Of a DNA stretch of 64,000 nt, positions 43,834 to 53,237 are shown piece by piece. The stretch is from the NCBI GenBank assembly GCA_047602305.1, contig JASGHO010000001.1, positions 2,790,001 to 2,854,000 of the forward strand, in the 5' to 3' direction. The DNA is from Ancrocorticia sp047602305. GTDB lineage: Bacteria; Actinomycetota; Actinomycetes; Actinomycetales; Actinomycetaceae. Under the pieces are notes generated by a model. It was not told where the DNA came from, did not search any database, and saw only the letters and a list, made by a program, of their open reading frames with translations. Numbering within the stretch: position 1 is the first letter of the stretch; every line of letters starts with the position of its first letter. The translations under genes and the position numbers were made by a program.

Positions 43834-44763
43834 CTACAGGTGTCCCTCCAAGAACTCGATGACTTCCTGCTCCACGGCCACCCGTGTGGGTGGCTCGTTG
43901 TGGATCTCGTGGCGCACACCCGGGTACACGACGGTGCGTACGTCGCGGCTGCCATGCTTCCACAGCGCGTTGGCCACGTGGTAGGCGCCCTCGCCGTAGT
44001 TTGCCACCGGATCCTGTTCACCAGCGATGATGAGGACGGGGAGTGCGGGGTCCACGCTCTCGGCCCATCCCTCGTTGACGGCGTCGTACATTGCGACGAA
44101 GTCCGCGACGAACCGGTTGGACATGGGATCCGCGAGTGCGTTGAGCGGGTCGCCCGCGTGATCAGCGAGGACGTTCGCATCCAATGCGATCCACTCGTTG
44201 CCGTTGACGGCCTCGGGGAACCGCTCCACCGCCCCGGCGAACATTGCGCCCATGAACTCCGCGCCGGGTTCTGTGCCGTGTTCGGACGCGGCTACGGCCA
44301 GGGCCTCCCGGTCCATCGTCTTCTCGATGCCTTCGATCTGCGCGGCGATGCCGCAGAGCACGAGGCCGGTGAGGTCCGCGCCGTACGCGGTGGTGTAAGC
44401 GCGGGCGATCATGGATCCCCAGCTGTGCCCGAACATGAAGTAGGGCAGTCCTGGGAAGGCCTCGACGGCTAGGTCGTGTAGCGTCTTTTCATCGTCGACG
44501 ACGACCTTCGCCCCGTCCGCACCGGTGTCCATCCACACCCCGGATTCGGTGGCGGTGGCGCCATGACCTGCATGGTCGTCAGCAGCCACGACGAATCCGG
44601 CGTCAAGCAGTGCAGAGATGAGATGGATGTAGCGGCGTGAATGCTCGCCGAGCCCGTGCACCACCTGCACGATGCCCTTGGGAGTACTTGCCGGGGAGTA
44701 GATCCACGCGTGGATCTGATCGCGATTGTTTGAGGATGGGAATCGAATTTCTCTCAGCGCCAT
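43834..44763 (-). CDS. Alpha/beta hydrolase, monoacylglycerol lipase-like
   Basis: 309 residues from ATG 44763, which has AAGGAGACAGCA upstream; the frame is open to 44928. Serine hydrolase layout: VQVVHGLGEHSRRY (oxyanion HG motif), ADDHAGHGAT, nucleophile in FGHSWGSMIA near residue 115, acid in IIAGEQDPVANYGE and histidine in GVRHEIHNEPP. This matches the lysophospholipase/monoacylglycerol lipase family. No signal peptide, so cytoplasmic. Substrate not known. Confidence 0.88.
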   Translation of the reverse strand: MALREIRFPSSNNRDQIHAWIYSPASTPKGIVQVVHGLGEHSRRYIHLISALLDAGFVVAADDHAGHGATATESGVWMDTGADGAKVVVDDEKTLHDLAVEAFPGLPYFMFGHSWGSMIARAYTTAYGADLTGLVLCGIAAQIEGIEKTMDREALAVAASEHGTEPGAEFMGAMFAGAVERFPEAVNGNEWIALDANVLADHAGDPLNALADPMSNRFVADFVAMYDAVNEGWAESVDPALPVLIIAGEQDPVANYGEGAYHVANALWKHGSRDVRTVVYPGVRHEIHNEPPTRVAVEQEVIEFLEGHL

Positions 44764-44988
44764 TGCTGTCTCCTTCATCGAGAACGGGATGTATCTCGAT
44801 TCTAGGACTGTCCGAGCGCGCATGATTGGATCACGTATGAGCCGCACGAACGTGCACATCACCGGTCTTCTCACGCACCGTATCCACGGATCGTCCAGCA
44901 CTTGAAGGTGTGTTTGTCGTGGGTCCATGGATGTGAATGAGGAGAATGGACAGCAGCCCAGTTCAAACGATGTGAAAGGTGTGCCAAC

Positions 44989-46380
44989 GTGGTCACGTCA
45001 CCTTCATCAACTCCCGAAGATTCAGTCACGATTCCCTTGTCCCCTCCCAAGACAGTACGCATCACCGCGAAGAACGTGCGTCAGGCGTTTGTTCCCCAGA
45101 GCAAGCAGCAACGGTATCTTCAGGTGGAGGCTGCCCTTGCTGAGGCTGAGGGTGTCATCGGAATGATTCCAATGGAAGCGGCGGTTCGCATTTCCGAAAC
45201 AGCACGCTCCATCACGCTTGACCAGGACAAGCTCGCCGCGCGAGTGGCCGCGCAGGGCCACACCATGATGGCTCTGGTGGAGGAGCTTGCGGAGGCGGTC
45301 GGCGACGAGCACGGTGGTTGGGTGCACTGGGGTGCCACAACCCAGAATATCCAACAGACCGGTGACATTCTCATTCTCCGCGACGTGCACAACGCACTCG
45401 TCGAGTACGTGGATCAAGCCCTTGTGGCTGCGGCTGACCTCATTGACCGCACCGCTGCCACACCGATGGCTGGTCGGACTCACTGGCAGCACGCGGTCCC
45501 CATCACCTTTGGCCTCAAGGTGGCCGCCTGGAGTGATCAACTGCTCCGCCATCGGGAACGCCTCGACGAGATCAAGCCTCGCCTACTTCGTTCCATGACT
45601 GGCGGTGCGGCTGGCACCTTCGCTTCTTTTGGTCCGCAGGGCATCGAATTGCAGGCCGAAGTAGCCAGGCGTCTCGGCCTGTTGCCGATGGACGTGCCTT
45701 CGCGCGCCGTCGTCGACCATCTCACAGAATTTGTGCTGCTTCTCGGGCTCATCTCGGCCACTGTGCAGTCCGTGGGCCAGGAAATCCAACTACTCAACAC
45801 GCCGGAGCTTGGCGAGGCGCACGAATCCGTCCCTCCTGGTCAGGTGGGGTCCTCGACGATGCCGCAGAAGCGCTTGGCGCCCAACGTGGGTATCACCGTA
45901 ATGTCCGCGGCCCACGCCCGCTCCGCTGTTCCGCTTGCACTTGAAGCAATGTTGCAGTCGCACGAGGTGGACGGTACCCGTTCCGTCTTCCTCGATCGGG
46001 CACTTGAACAGGCCTGTATTGGAACCGTTGAGGCGATGGAGGCCCTTGTGGATTTGCTGCGCGGCCTGCAAATAGACGAGGAGAGGATGCGAGTCAACCT
46101 TGCCCTCACCAATGGTCTCATCAACTCCGAGGCTGTTATGCTCCACCTTGCCGAGACACTCGGACGTCAGGAAGCTCACCACGTGGTGCACCACGCCGTC
46201 GAACTCGTCAATACCGAAGCAGTGTCGTTCGCGGATGCCCTGCTGAGCGACGAAAGAGTCAGCTCCCACATGACCGCCGCTGACATCCTCCGAATTACTG
46301 ACCCGGCCCACTACACCGGACTGAGCGAGGAGATTGCTCGGGCGAGCGCGGCCCGGGCACGTTCAGTAGTCGGGGGCTGA
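44989..46380 (+). CDS. Fumarase/aspartase-superfamily lyase (PcaB/adenylosuccinate-lyase-like)
   Basis: 463 residues. Superfamily features: VHWGATTQNIQQTGDILI with the HxGxTxxN-like motif near residue 105, GRTHWQHAVPITFGLKVA with the catalytic His region near 162, and the flexible loop GSSTMPQKR. The loop reads MPQKRLAPN rather than the usual MPxKxNP, which is atypical. Closest general match is 3-carboxymuconate cycloisomerase/adenylosuccinate-lyase-like enzymes; no aromatic-degradation or purine genes lie nearby, so the substrate is not deduced. GTG start follows AAAGGTG. Confidence 0.8.
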   Translation: MVTSPSSTPEDSVTIPLSPPKTVRITAKNVRQAFVPQSKQQRYLQVEAALAEAEGVIGMIPMEAAVRISETARSITLDQDKLAARVAAQGHTMMALVEELAEAVGDEHGGWVHWGATTQNIQQTGDILILRDVHNALVEYVDQALVAAADLIDRTAATPMAGRTHWQHAVPITFGLKVAAWSDQLLRHRERLDEIKPRLLRSMTGGAAGTFASFGPQGIELQAEVARRLGLLPMDVPSRAVVDHLTEFVLLLGLISATVQSVGQEIQLLNTPELGEAHESVPPGQVGSSTMPQKRLAPNVGITVMSAAHARSAVPLALEAMLQSHEVDGTRSVFLDRALEQACIGTVEAMEALVDLLRGLQIDEERMRVNLALTNGLINSEAVMLHLAETLGRQEAHHVVHHAVELVNTEAVSFADALLSDERVSSHMTAADILRITDPAHYTGLSEEIARASAARARSVVGG

Positions 46381-46484
46381 TTTACGATCGGGTGAGGGAC
46401 GACGACGGCGTCGCGATGAGCCGTTGTCGTCCCCTCACCCGGTATCGACTCACTTCGCCGATCAGGAGAAGGTCGCCCTCCCGA

Positions 46485-47762
46485 TCAGGAGAAGTAGGTG
46501 GTCATCCCGGCGATACGTTCGGTGTCGGGGCCAAGAACCTGCTCGGCTGTTTGGCCGATGAAGGAGCGCTCGTCGGGCTGGTGGCGCAGCCAGGTATCGA
46601 TGAAATCCTTGATGGCTGCTTTGCGGGAGACGTCCCGCTTGGCCTTCTCGGACATGTACCAGCGGTGCTCGAGAATCTGGTGGAAGAGTTCTGCCACATC
46701 GAACTTGTTGCGCAGCTCGGGCGGGATGGCAGCGATGGTGGGCTCGAAGATGTGGGTCATCCAGTCGTGCGCCACGACGCTCAGGGGCGTATGGGCATAC
46801 TTCTTCTTTCCACGGAACTGCTGGATGTCGTTGAGCATGCGGCGGGCTTGGTTTTCCTGGACATCCATGCCCGTGAGCCGCATGATCTGGCGTTTGTAGT
46901 GCCCGGCATCCACAACCTTGGGCTGGATCGAGACGCGGGTGCCGTCATCGTCAGTGGTCATGGACAGCTCGCCCACTTCGAAACCGAGGTCGTTGAGGCG
47001 CTTGATCCGTTCGGCGATCTTCCACTTCTCGCCTGCGGCGTAGGTGGTGGTTTCGGTGAGTTCGCGCCATAGTGAGGTGTAGCGTTCGACGAGGGTATCG
47101 CCCACCTCGATGGGATCGAAGTCCTCGCGCAACACCCCGCTGGCCTGCAGGTCCATGAGCTCGCCGATGATGTTGGTGCGGGCTACATCGATGTCGTATT
47201 CGCGCTTGCCGTCGGTGATGGCGTCGTAGAGTTCGCCGGTTTCGGCGTCCACCAGGTAGGCGGCGAACTCGCCGGCATCGCGGCGGAAGAGGGTGTTGGA
47301 GAGCGAGATGTCACCCCAGAAGAAGCCCAGCAGATGCAGACGCACGATCAACACGGAGAGGGCGTCGATGAGGCGGCGCGCGTTCTCGGGGCTCTGATGC
47401 TGTCCGAAAAGTGCGCGGTAGGGCAAGGAGTATTCGAGGTGCGAGGTGATGAGAGCCGCGTTGAGGTCCTTACCATCATTGGTTGCGCGTCCAGTGACGA
47501 CGGCGACTGGCACCACGGCAGGAGCTCCCAAGCGGCCCAGTGTGCGCAGCATTTGGTACTCGCGGTAGGCGGTGTGCTCGCTGATCTCCTTGATCGCGAT
47601 GATTTGCTCATCGAGGTACACGAAGCGCACCACATGGCGCGAGATTCCGCGGGGCAGGGCGGCGATAATGTTACGCGGCCAACTGTCGAGAGAAGTGTTC
47701 CATGGCAAGTCGAAAAGACTTGGGTTAACTTGCACGGCCATGATCTGGAGGGCGTTTGTCAT
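46485..47762 (-). CDS. DUF4032 protein with kinase-like fold
   Basis: 425 residues from ATG 47762 (GAAAGGCCACTC upstream; frame open to 47876). The N-terminal part resembles Bud32/lipopolysaccharide-kinase folds: VYLDEQIIAIKEISEHTAYREYQMLRTLGRLGAPAVVPVAV, with a kinase-like RLHLLGFFWGDISLSNTLFRR (Asp-x-x-x-x-Asn) and YLVDAETGELYDA. The C-terminal half (QARRMLNDIQQFRGKKKYAHT, EILEHRWYMSEKAKRDV) is the DUF4032 domain typical of actinobacteria. Function is unknown; phosphotransfer is only suggested by the fold motifs. Confidence 0.85.
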   Translation of the reverse strand: MTNALQIMAVQVNPSLFDLPWNTSLDSWPRNIIAALPRGISRHVVRFVYLDEQIIAIKEISEHTAYREYQMLRTLGRLGAPAVVPVAVVTGRATNDGKDLNAALITSHLEYSLPYRALFGQHQSPENARRLIDALSVLIVRLHLLGFFWGDISLSNTLFRRDAGEFAAYLVDAETGELYDAITDGKREYDIDVARTNIIGELMDLQASGVLREDFDPIEVGDTLVERYTSLWRELTETTTYAAGEKWKIAERIKRLNDLGFEVGELSMTTDDDGTRVSIQPKVVDAGHYKRQIMRLTGMDVQENQARRMLNDIQQFRGKKKYAHTPLSVVAHDWMTHIFEPTIAAIPPELRNKFDVAELFHQILEHRWYMSEKAKRDVSRKAAIKDFIDTWLRHQPDERSFIGQTAEQVLGPDTERIAGMTTYFS

Positions 47763-47937
47763 GAGTGGCCTTTCATCGCGAATCGACCTCACAATACATG
47801 TGCTGCCATGAGTGAGGCCAGCTCCTGTCACATATGGTGACGAATACTGGGCGTGGGCATTCGCCCATTCATTCAATGATCACTCGCCCACTAGTGAGTT
47901 GCTAGCTTGTGATCTGTTAGATCCCGGGGAGAAGAAC

Positions 47938-47978
47938 AGCTCCCTGAGCCGTCCACTTGGTGGGCGGCTCAGGGAGCT
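47938..47978 (-). terminator. Hairpin terminator after msmK-like ATPase
   Basis: agctccctgagccgtccact pairs with the opposite arm ending in gggcggctcagggagct (13 or more GC-rich pairs). It lies about 60 bases beyond the end of the minus-strand ATPase gene. Confidence 0.75.
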
Positions 47979-48038
47979 TCTAGTTCAGACCTGTCACGGA
48001 ATACTCAGTGCGAGGAGCACCGGGATGCCGTTGGGAGA

Positions 48039-49166
48039 TCAGGGCTCCAGGCGGAGGCCGGTGGCTGCGGAGAAGAGGTGCAGCGCATCCAGCGTGGGCT
48101 CCAGGTGCATGACATCGCCGGCCTTGGGGGTCGGGAAGGGCTCGATGCGCACGGTGCACTGGCTGGAGTTGTCGCCAGAGCCGAACTTCTCGCTCTCCTT
48201 CTCGGAACCTGCAACGGTGCCGTACACGAAGGCGTCCGATCCCAGGTGCTCGACGAAGGTGACGTTGAGTGGGATGGTGGTGCCATCGGGGTTCTGGGTC
48301 CACTCCAGGGACTCGGGGCGGAAGCCCACGATGATCTGGTTGTTGTCCGCGGGGGTGAGCTGGCGAAGGATCGAATCGTTCAGCTCCACCTTGGCGTCAC
48401 CGAACACGGCATGCTTGCCAACGACGCGCCACTTGCCGAGGTTCATGGCGGGGGAGCCGATGAAGCCAGCAACGAAGGCGTTGGCGGGTGCACGGTACAT
48501 CTCGGCGGGGGAAGCGACCTGCTGGAGCAGACCGTCCTTGATCACGGCGATACGATCGGCCATGGTCAGAGCCTCGGTCTGATCGTGGGTCACGTACAGG
48601 GTGGTGATGCCGAGGCGGCGCTGCAGAGCTGCGATCTGGGTACGCGTCTGCACGCGGAGCTTGGCGTCAAGGTTGGAGAGCGGTTCGTCCATGAGGAACA
48701 CCTGCGGCTCACGCACGATGGCGCGGCCCATGGCAACACGCTGACGCTGACCACCGGAGAGGGCCTTCGGCTTGCGATCGAGGTAGGGCTCAAGATCGAG
48801 AACCTTGGCGGCTTCCTCGACGCGCTTGCGGATGAGATCCTTGGGCTGGCCGGCGATCTTCAGAGCGAAGCCCATGTTGTCCGCCACGGTCATGTGGGGG
48901 TAGAGAGCGTAGTTCTGGAACACCATCGCGATGTCGCGGTTCTTCGGCGAGACGTCGGTGACGTCACGATCGCCAATGAAGATCTGGCCGCCGTTGATCT
49001 CTTCGAGACCGGCGAGCATGCGCAGCGAGGTGGACTTTCCACAGCCGGACGGGCCGACGAGAACGAGGAACTCGCCATCCTCAATCACGAGGTTGAGCTT
49101 GTCCACGGCTGGGGTGGTTGCTCCCGGGTAAACACGGGTAGCGTTCTTAAAGGTTACGGATGCCAT
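48039..49166 (-). CDS. Sugar ABC transporter ATPase, UgpC/MsmK/MalK type
   Basis: 375 residues from ATG 49166. Walker A GPSGCGKSTSLRMLAGLE, Q-loop VFQNYALYPHMTVADN, signature ALSGGQRQRVAMGRAIV, Walker B VFLMDEPLSNLDAKL and H-loop YVTHDQTEALTMAD are complete. The C-terminal part (PAMNLGKW..., IIVGFRPESLEW, GSDAFVYGTV, DALHLFSAATG) is the MalK-type regulatory TOBE domain. It is the only sugar-transport ATPase in the window and lies between two CUT1 operons that lack one, so it probably energises both, as MsmK does in streptococci. Single-gene unit. Confidence 0.94.
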   Translation of the reverse strand: MASVTFKNATRVYPGATTPAVDKLNLVIEDGEFLVLVGPSGCGKSTSLRMLAGLEEINGGQIFIGDRDVTDVSPKNRDIAMVFQNYALYPHMTVADNMGFALKIAGQPKDLIRKRVEEAAKVLDLEPYLDRKPKALSGGQRQRVAMGRAIVREPQVFLMDEPLSNLDAKLRVQTRTQIAALQRRLGITTLYVTHDQTEALTMADRIAVIKDGLLQQVASPAEMYRAPANAFVAGFIGSPAMNLGKWRVVGKHAVFGDAKVELNDSILRQLTPADNNQIIVGFRPESLEWTQNPDGTTIPLNVTFVEHLGSDAFVYGTVAGSEKESEKFGSGDNSSQCTVRIEPFPTPKAGDVMHLEPTLDALHLFSAATGLRLEP

Positions 49167-49456
49167 GAGATATGGTCCCTTCACCGGCAGGTACGTGCCG
49201 GACGATCCGAGTGAAAGGTGCCGAGTGCGTGTCGACTCTGACACGGCCTCCCGAGTGGGAAACCTCGTTCATTGTGACACGTGACTCGGTCCTCGTCCAG
49301 CAGTTCTCAAAAAGTTTCCCAAAACGGCCGAGGGATGAGACCGGCAAACACGTTGACTTTCGCCGAATCGCGCCTCGTGTTGCAACCGGTGGTTCCTCCT
49401 TCGGTGGTTGGATCCCGCCTCGTGTTGTCGCAGGTCAACAGCTCTGTTCAGGATCT

Positions 49457-50686
49457 CTACCCATTGCGCAAGATCAGCTCTGAACGCTCGCTTCGCAGTG
49501 CTAGAACGCCGGTTTGTGCGGCGAAACGCGCTGACGCGACTGCTCCCAGGGAGACGATGTCATTGCCGAGTGTGGAGGCGACGAGCTGCGGGGGCGGAAG
49601 GTAGGCCCTGACATCCAGCAGACTTTGGGCGTGCTCGATTGCGTCTGTGATGGCACTGGCGATCTGACCGCACACCACCACGTATTCGGGGTCATAGAGG
49701 TAGCTGAACACCTCGCAGCTTCTGGCGAGGAACTCTCCCACGCGTTCGACAATGGGTCGCATGGCGCGATCGTCCAGGCGTAGATGGGGGAGCTCGAGTT
49801 CGGCACTGAGCTCATCGATCGGGATTTTCGCGAGGGGATGACTAGCCGGGATAGCTCCCGACGCGAGGCCTTCCCTGACCCATCTATCGATAAGATCCAC
49901 CAGTCCAGATTGGTGTTCCAGGCCTTTGACCAGGTTGAATACTTCAAGTTCCCCGACTCCGCCGTGTGCGCCGTTGACGATTCGGCCGTCCAGCATCACC
50001 CCGCTGCCGAGCCGCCTGCCTGCCAGCAGTGAGACAAAGTTGGGACAGTCGGTCATAGAGCCATGGAGGGCTTCGGCGCGGGCTGCCAGACTGGCATCGT
50101 TTTCCACGTTGACGATGGGGAACACTTCTCCCAAGTACGTCTGGAAACCCGGGTTCATGCTCTCCCAGAAGCCTTCTGGGTGGGCGGGGGAGTGGCCGAG
50201 TGGGTCAACTGGAGCGGGCACACCAACTGTGACGGCGACGACGTCGTCGACCGTCAACGATAGTTCTTCCAAAACCTGGGTGATGCCGCTCATCAAAGTG
50301 AGCCGTCGCCTCTGCGGGAGGGCATCAAGAGGTTCCAGACTGTACTGGGACCGAGCTATCGGTTCGCCACGTAGGTCCGCCGCAGTGATGGTGAGGGATG
50401 AACGGCCGGCGTCGATTCCCAGGAGGATTCCGGCATCGGCGCGGAACTCGAAGCGGCGTGCGGGGCGCCCGAAACGGTAGGAGTTGTCCGCGCGCGTGTT
50501 GGAGAGTTCGCGGATGAGGCCGAGGTTGATGAGCTCATCGAGGGCGTTGATGGTGGTGGAACGGGTGAGGCCGGTGGCCTTCATAGCATCATCGGTGCGG
50601 AAGGCATCTGCATCCCATGCGAAACCAAGGACGGCAGCCGTGCTGGCGCGGCCTTGTTGGAGGGAGAACTTGGAGTTTTTCGCCAC
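49457..50686 (-). CDS. ROK-family transcriptional regulator (alpha-glucoside regulon)
   Basis: 409 residues. N-terminal helix-turn-helix (DDAMKATGLTRSTTINALDELINLGLIRE) and the ROK fold with GRPARRFEFRADAGILLGIDAG, VGVPAPVDPLG, NVENDASLAARAEALHG and GRRLGSGVMLDGRIVNGAHGGVGEL. The zinc-binding cysteine cluster common in ROK proteins is not visible. It is divergent from the second CUT1 operon, whose promoter lies 230 bases away, and so probably controls it. Confidence 0.9.
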   Translation of the reverse strand: MAKNSKFSLQQGRASTAAVLGFAWDADAFRTDDAMKATGLTRSTTINALDELINLGLIRELSNTRADNSYRFGRPARRFEFRADAGILLGIDAGRSSLTITAADLRGEPIARSQYSLEPLDALPQRRRLTLMSGITQVLEELSLTVDDVVAVTVGVPAPVDPLGHSPAHPEGFWESMNPGFQTYLGEVFPIVNVENDASLAARAEALHGSMTDCPNFVSLLAGRRLGSGVMLDGRIVNGAHGGVGELEVFNLVKGLEHQSGLVDLIDRWVREGLASGAIPASHPLAKIPIDELSAELELPHLRLDDRAMRPIVERVGEFLARSCEVFSYLYDPEYVVVCGQIASAITDAIEHAQSLLDVRAYLPPPQLVASTLGNDIVSLGAVASARFAAQTGVLALRSERSELILRNG

Positions 50687-51010
50687 GAATTTTCAGTTCC
50701 TTTGATAACGCTGGAAATACCCCACGCTACCCATGGGGTTTCTGACCTGCTGAGATGCCTCGCTGCATCTCATTTTGATTTCAATTGGTTTCTTATCCTG
50801 AAAAAACCGTACGCGGAGCTCAAGAAATTTGGTACCTTCCAATCAATTGAAACATGGTGTGACTCACATTGGTTCGAAAGTGAGAAAAGTGGCTGCGTTC
50901 ACTTTTTCAGCTTGACAGCGAATGTGGTGGGCACTAGGTTCGCAACTGTGACTAAATTTGGGCAGCAAATTAAGTCGCAAGAGAATCATCTACGTCCAAT
51001 GGAGGACGGA
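50687..51010. promoter_or_regulatory. Divergent regulatory region between ROK gene and alpha-glucoside ABC operon
   Basis: A clear sigma-70-type promoter TTGACA (50912-50917), 17-bp spacer, TAGGTT (50935-50940) points to the ABC operon. Immediately upstream, aaaagtg...cacttttt (50885-50908) is an inverted repeat that could be an operator. Further up, tttcaattgg (50779-50788) and ccaatcaattgaaa (50839-50852) form a second inverted pair. The region is unusually AT-rich. Confidence 0.7.
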
Positions 51011-52312
51011 ATGGACGGTGACGTGTCTATCAAACAGCGCAAGAGAAAGCGCCTTATAGCCGCCGCACTTGGCATGGCCTTGGCATCCGCCGGGCTTGCA
51101 GGGTGTGCTGGCGGCAGTGGTGCGACAGAACTTCGCTTCACGTTCAGCAAGCGTGAGGCCATCGACTTCATCAAGGAGGTCGTCAACGAGTACAACGCGG
51201 AGCATCCTGATGTGAATGTCGTCCTCGACACCTCGGGTCCTGACGTGATTTCCGGCGGTTTCGTTCGTGGCACGCCGCCAGACATCATGCTGGCGAACTA
51301 CAACCACGAGATTTCCCGCTTCATCCAGCGCTGTGCCCTCAGCGATCTCGGGGATCTACCCGAAGCGGATCGAGTTCGTGAGGATACCTGGGAGCTCATG
51401 ACCGCATTCGGTGAGTGCTCCGATGGTCGCGTCAGCGCCATCCCTTACTCGCTGATGCTGAGCGGTATCATCTACAACAAGGACATCTTCGAGCAGTACG
51501 ATCTGGAGATCCCCACCACCTGGGATGAACTGATCGACTTGTGCGAGACCCTCAAGGAAAACGGCGTGGATCCCTTCTATGCCACCTTCTCCTCGGGAGA
51601 GGCATGGACAATTGGCCAGGGCTGGTTCGATGAGGCACTTGTCAGCTCCATTGACGTCTTTGGCTTCTTCAACAAGATGTACGAGCAGGACGAAGAAGGC
51701 ATCGCGCCCGGTCCGGATTCCGAAGTCTCTTTCGAGAAGGACTTTGCGGAGCCGGTCAAGAAGATGCGTGAGCTGACGGATAAGTACACGAACACTGATT
51801 CTCGTAACCGTACCTACGGCGATGGCAACTTGGCCATGTCCCAGGGCAAGGGCGCGATGATGCTGCAGGGCCCGTGGGCTCTTGCTGAGATCCTCAAGTC
51901 CAACCCCGATGGTAACTTCGGCATGTTCCCCCTCCCCATGACGGATGATCCCGAGGATGTGAAGGCTCGTTCCAACACCGACTTGGCGCTGATGATTCCC
52001 GAAGGTTCCAACCACAAGGAAGAGGCGCGCGAGTTCCTCACCTACCTCTACTCGGAGAAGATGCTCGAGGAGTACAACAAGTCTCAGATGGGCTTCACTC
52101 CTACCAAGGAAGCGAAGATGCCCGACGATCCTCGCATTGAGGACCTGGTTCCCTACTTCGAGGATGGCAAGTTCTCCGAAGGTCCGACGAACCTTATTCC
52201 CAAGTCGATTCCTGCGCACAACTACACCCAGAACATGGTTCTGGGAGCGGATCCGATAGCGCCGCTCAGGACAATCGACCAGGACTGGGCACGTCTCGCC
52301 AAGCGCGGATGA
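51011..52312 (+). CDS. Sugar ABC transporter substrate-binding lipoprotein, CUT1 (alpha-glucosides)
   Basis: 433 residues from ATG 51011, preceded by GGAGGACGGA; the frame is open further upstream only by chance. Basic start, hydrophobic core and lipobox (ALASAGLAGCAGG) indicate a lipoprotein. CUT1 pattern: FIKEVVNEYNAEHPDVNVVL, LSGIIYNKDIFEQYDLEIPTTWDE, MSQGKGAMMLQGPWALAEI, FLTYLYSEKMLEEYNKSQ. Operon with two permeases and a GH13 alpha-glucosidase, so malto- or isomalto-oligosaccharides are the likely ligands. Confidence 0.93.
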   Translation: MDGDVSIKQRKRKRLIAAALGMALASAGLAGCAGGSGATELRFTFSKREAIDFIKEVVNEYNAEHPDVNVVLDTSGPDVISGGFVRGTPPDIMLANYNHEISRFIQRCALSDLGDLPEADRVREDTWELMTAFGECSDGRVSAIPYSLMLSGIIYNKDIFEQYDLEIPTTWDELIDLCETLKENGVDPFYATFSSGEAWTIGQGWFDEALVSSIDVFGFFNKMYEQDEEGIAPGPDSEVSFEKDFAEPVKKMRELTDKYTNTDSRNRTYGDGNLAMSQGKGAMMLQGPWALAEILKSNPDGNFGMFPLPMTDDPEDVKARSNTDLALMIPEGSNHKEEAREFLTYLYSEKMLEEYNKSQMGFTPTKEAKMPDDPRIEDLVPYFEDGKFSEGPTNLIPKSIPAHNYTQNMVLGADPIAPLRTIDQDWARLAKRG

Positions 52313-52337
52313 CCGGAAAGAAAGAAGGAGCTTACCC

Positions 52338-53237
52338 ATGTCTACCCCTGTCGTGTCCGGTGATGTGACGATCCGTCACAGGAAACGCCGCACAGAACCG
52401 CTTTACTACTTTTTCCTCTTTCCCACAATCATTCTGCTGAGCATTGCGATCACGCTACCTGGAGTCGTTGGAATCTTCTTCTCCTTCACCAACTACATTG
52501 GTGTGGGTGAATGGGATTTCGTCGGTTTCACCAACTACGCCGCTCTGTTCAGTGACCCGGCGATCCTTGATGCCTACATCTTCACGGTGGGAATCTCGAT
52601 CGCAACGGTGATCCTCGTTAACGTCATCGCCTTCCTGCTGGCAGTGGGACTGACCTCGAAGATCAAGTTCAAGGTGGCGCTGCGAGCCATCTTCGTTATC
52701 CCGATGGTGATCTCAGGCATCATCGTGGCCTTCATCTTCAAGTTCCTCTTTGCCAACACGATTCCAACGATCGCGGGTGCTTTGGGAATCAAGTCTCTCG
52801 AACTTAGTATTCTGGAGAACCCTAGCCTGGCATGGATTGCCATCGTTATCGTGACGGCGTGGCAGGCAATTCCCTCCACGCTCCTCATCTACATTGCCGG
52901 TATCCTCTCGATCCCTGGCGATGTGTACGAGGCCGCAGATATTGACGGTGCCACCAAGGTACAGCAGCTGACCAAGATCACGCTGCCGCTGGTGTTCGGC
53001 TACGTCATCATCAACATCGTGATGGGCTTCAAGGGCTTCCTCAACGCATACGACGTGATCGTTGGTTTGACTGACGGTGGCCCCGGAACCGCTACCCGCT
53101 CTGTCGCCATGACCATCATCAAGGGCTTCTACGGTGGCGATTACGCCTACCAGATGGCCAATGCAACGGTGTTCTTCATCCTCTCCGTTGTTATCGCGAT
53201 CCTCCAGCTGAAGCTCAACCGAAGGGATTCCATCTGA
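52338..53237 (+). CDS. CUT1 sugar ABC transporter permease, MalF-type
   Basis: 299 residues, six membrane segments. EAA loop VYEAADIDGATKVQQLTKITLPL; LTDGGPGTATRSVAMTIIKGFYGG is the usual late MalF segment. AAGGAGCTTACCC precedes the ATG, and the stop overlaps the next ATG (TGATG). Confidence 0.93.
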   Translation: MSTPVVSGDVTIRHRKRRTEPLYYFFLFPTIILLSIAITLPGVVGIFFSFTNYIGVGEWDFVGFTNYAALFSDPAILDAYIFTVGISIATVILVNVIAFLLAVGLTSKIKFKVALRAIFVIPMVISGIIVAFIFKFLFANTIPTIAGALGIKSLELSILENPSLAWIAIVIVTAWQAIPSTLLIYIAGILSIPGDVYEAADIDGATKVQQLTKITLPLVFGYVIINIVMGFKGFLNAYDVIVGLTDGGPGTATRSVAMTIIKGFYGGDYAYQMANATVFFILSVVIAILQLKLNRRDSI

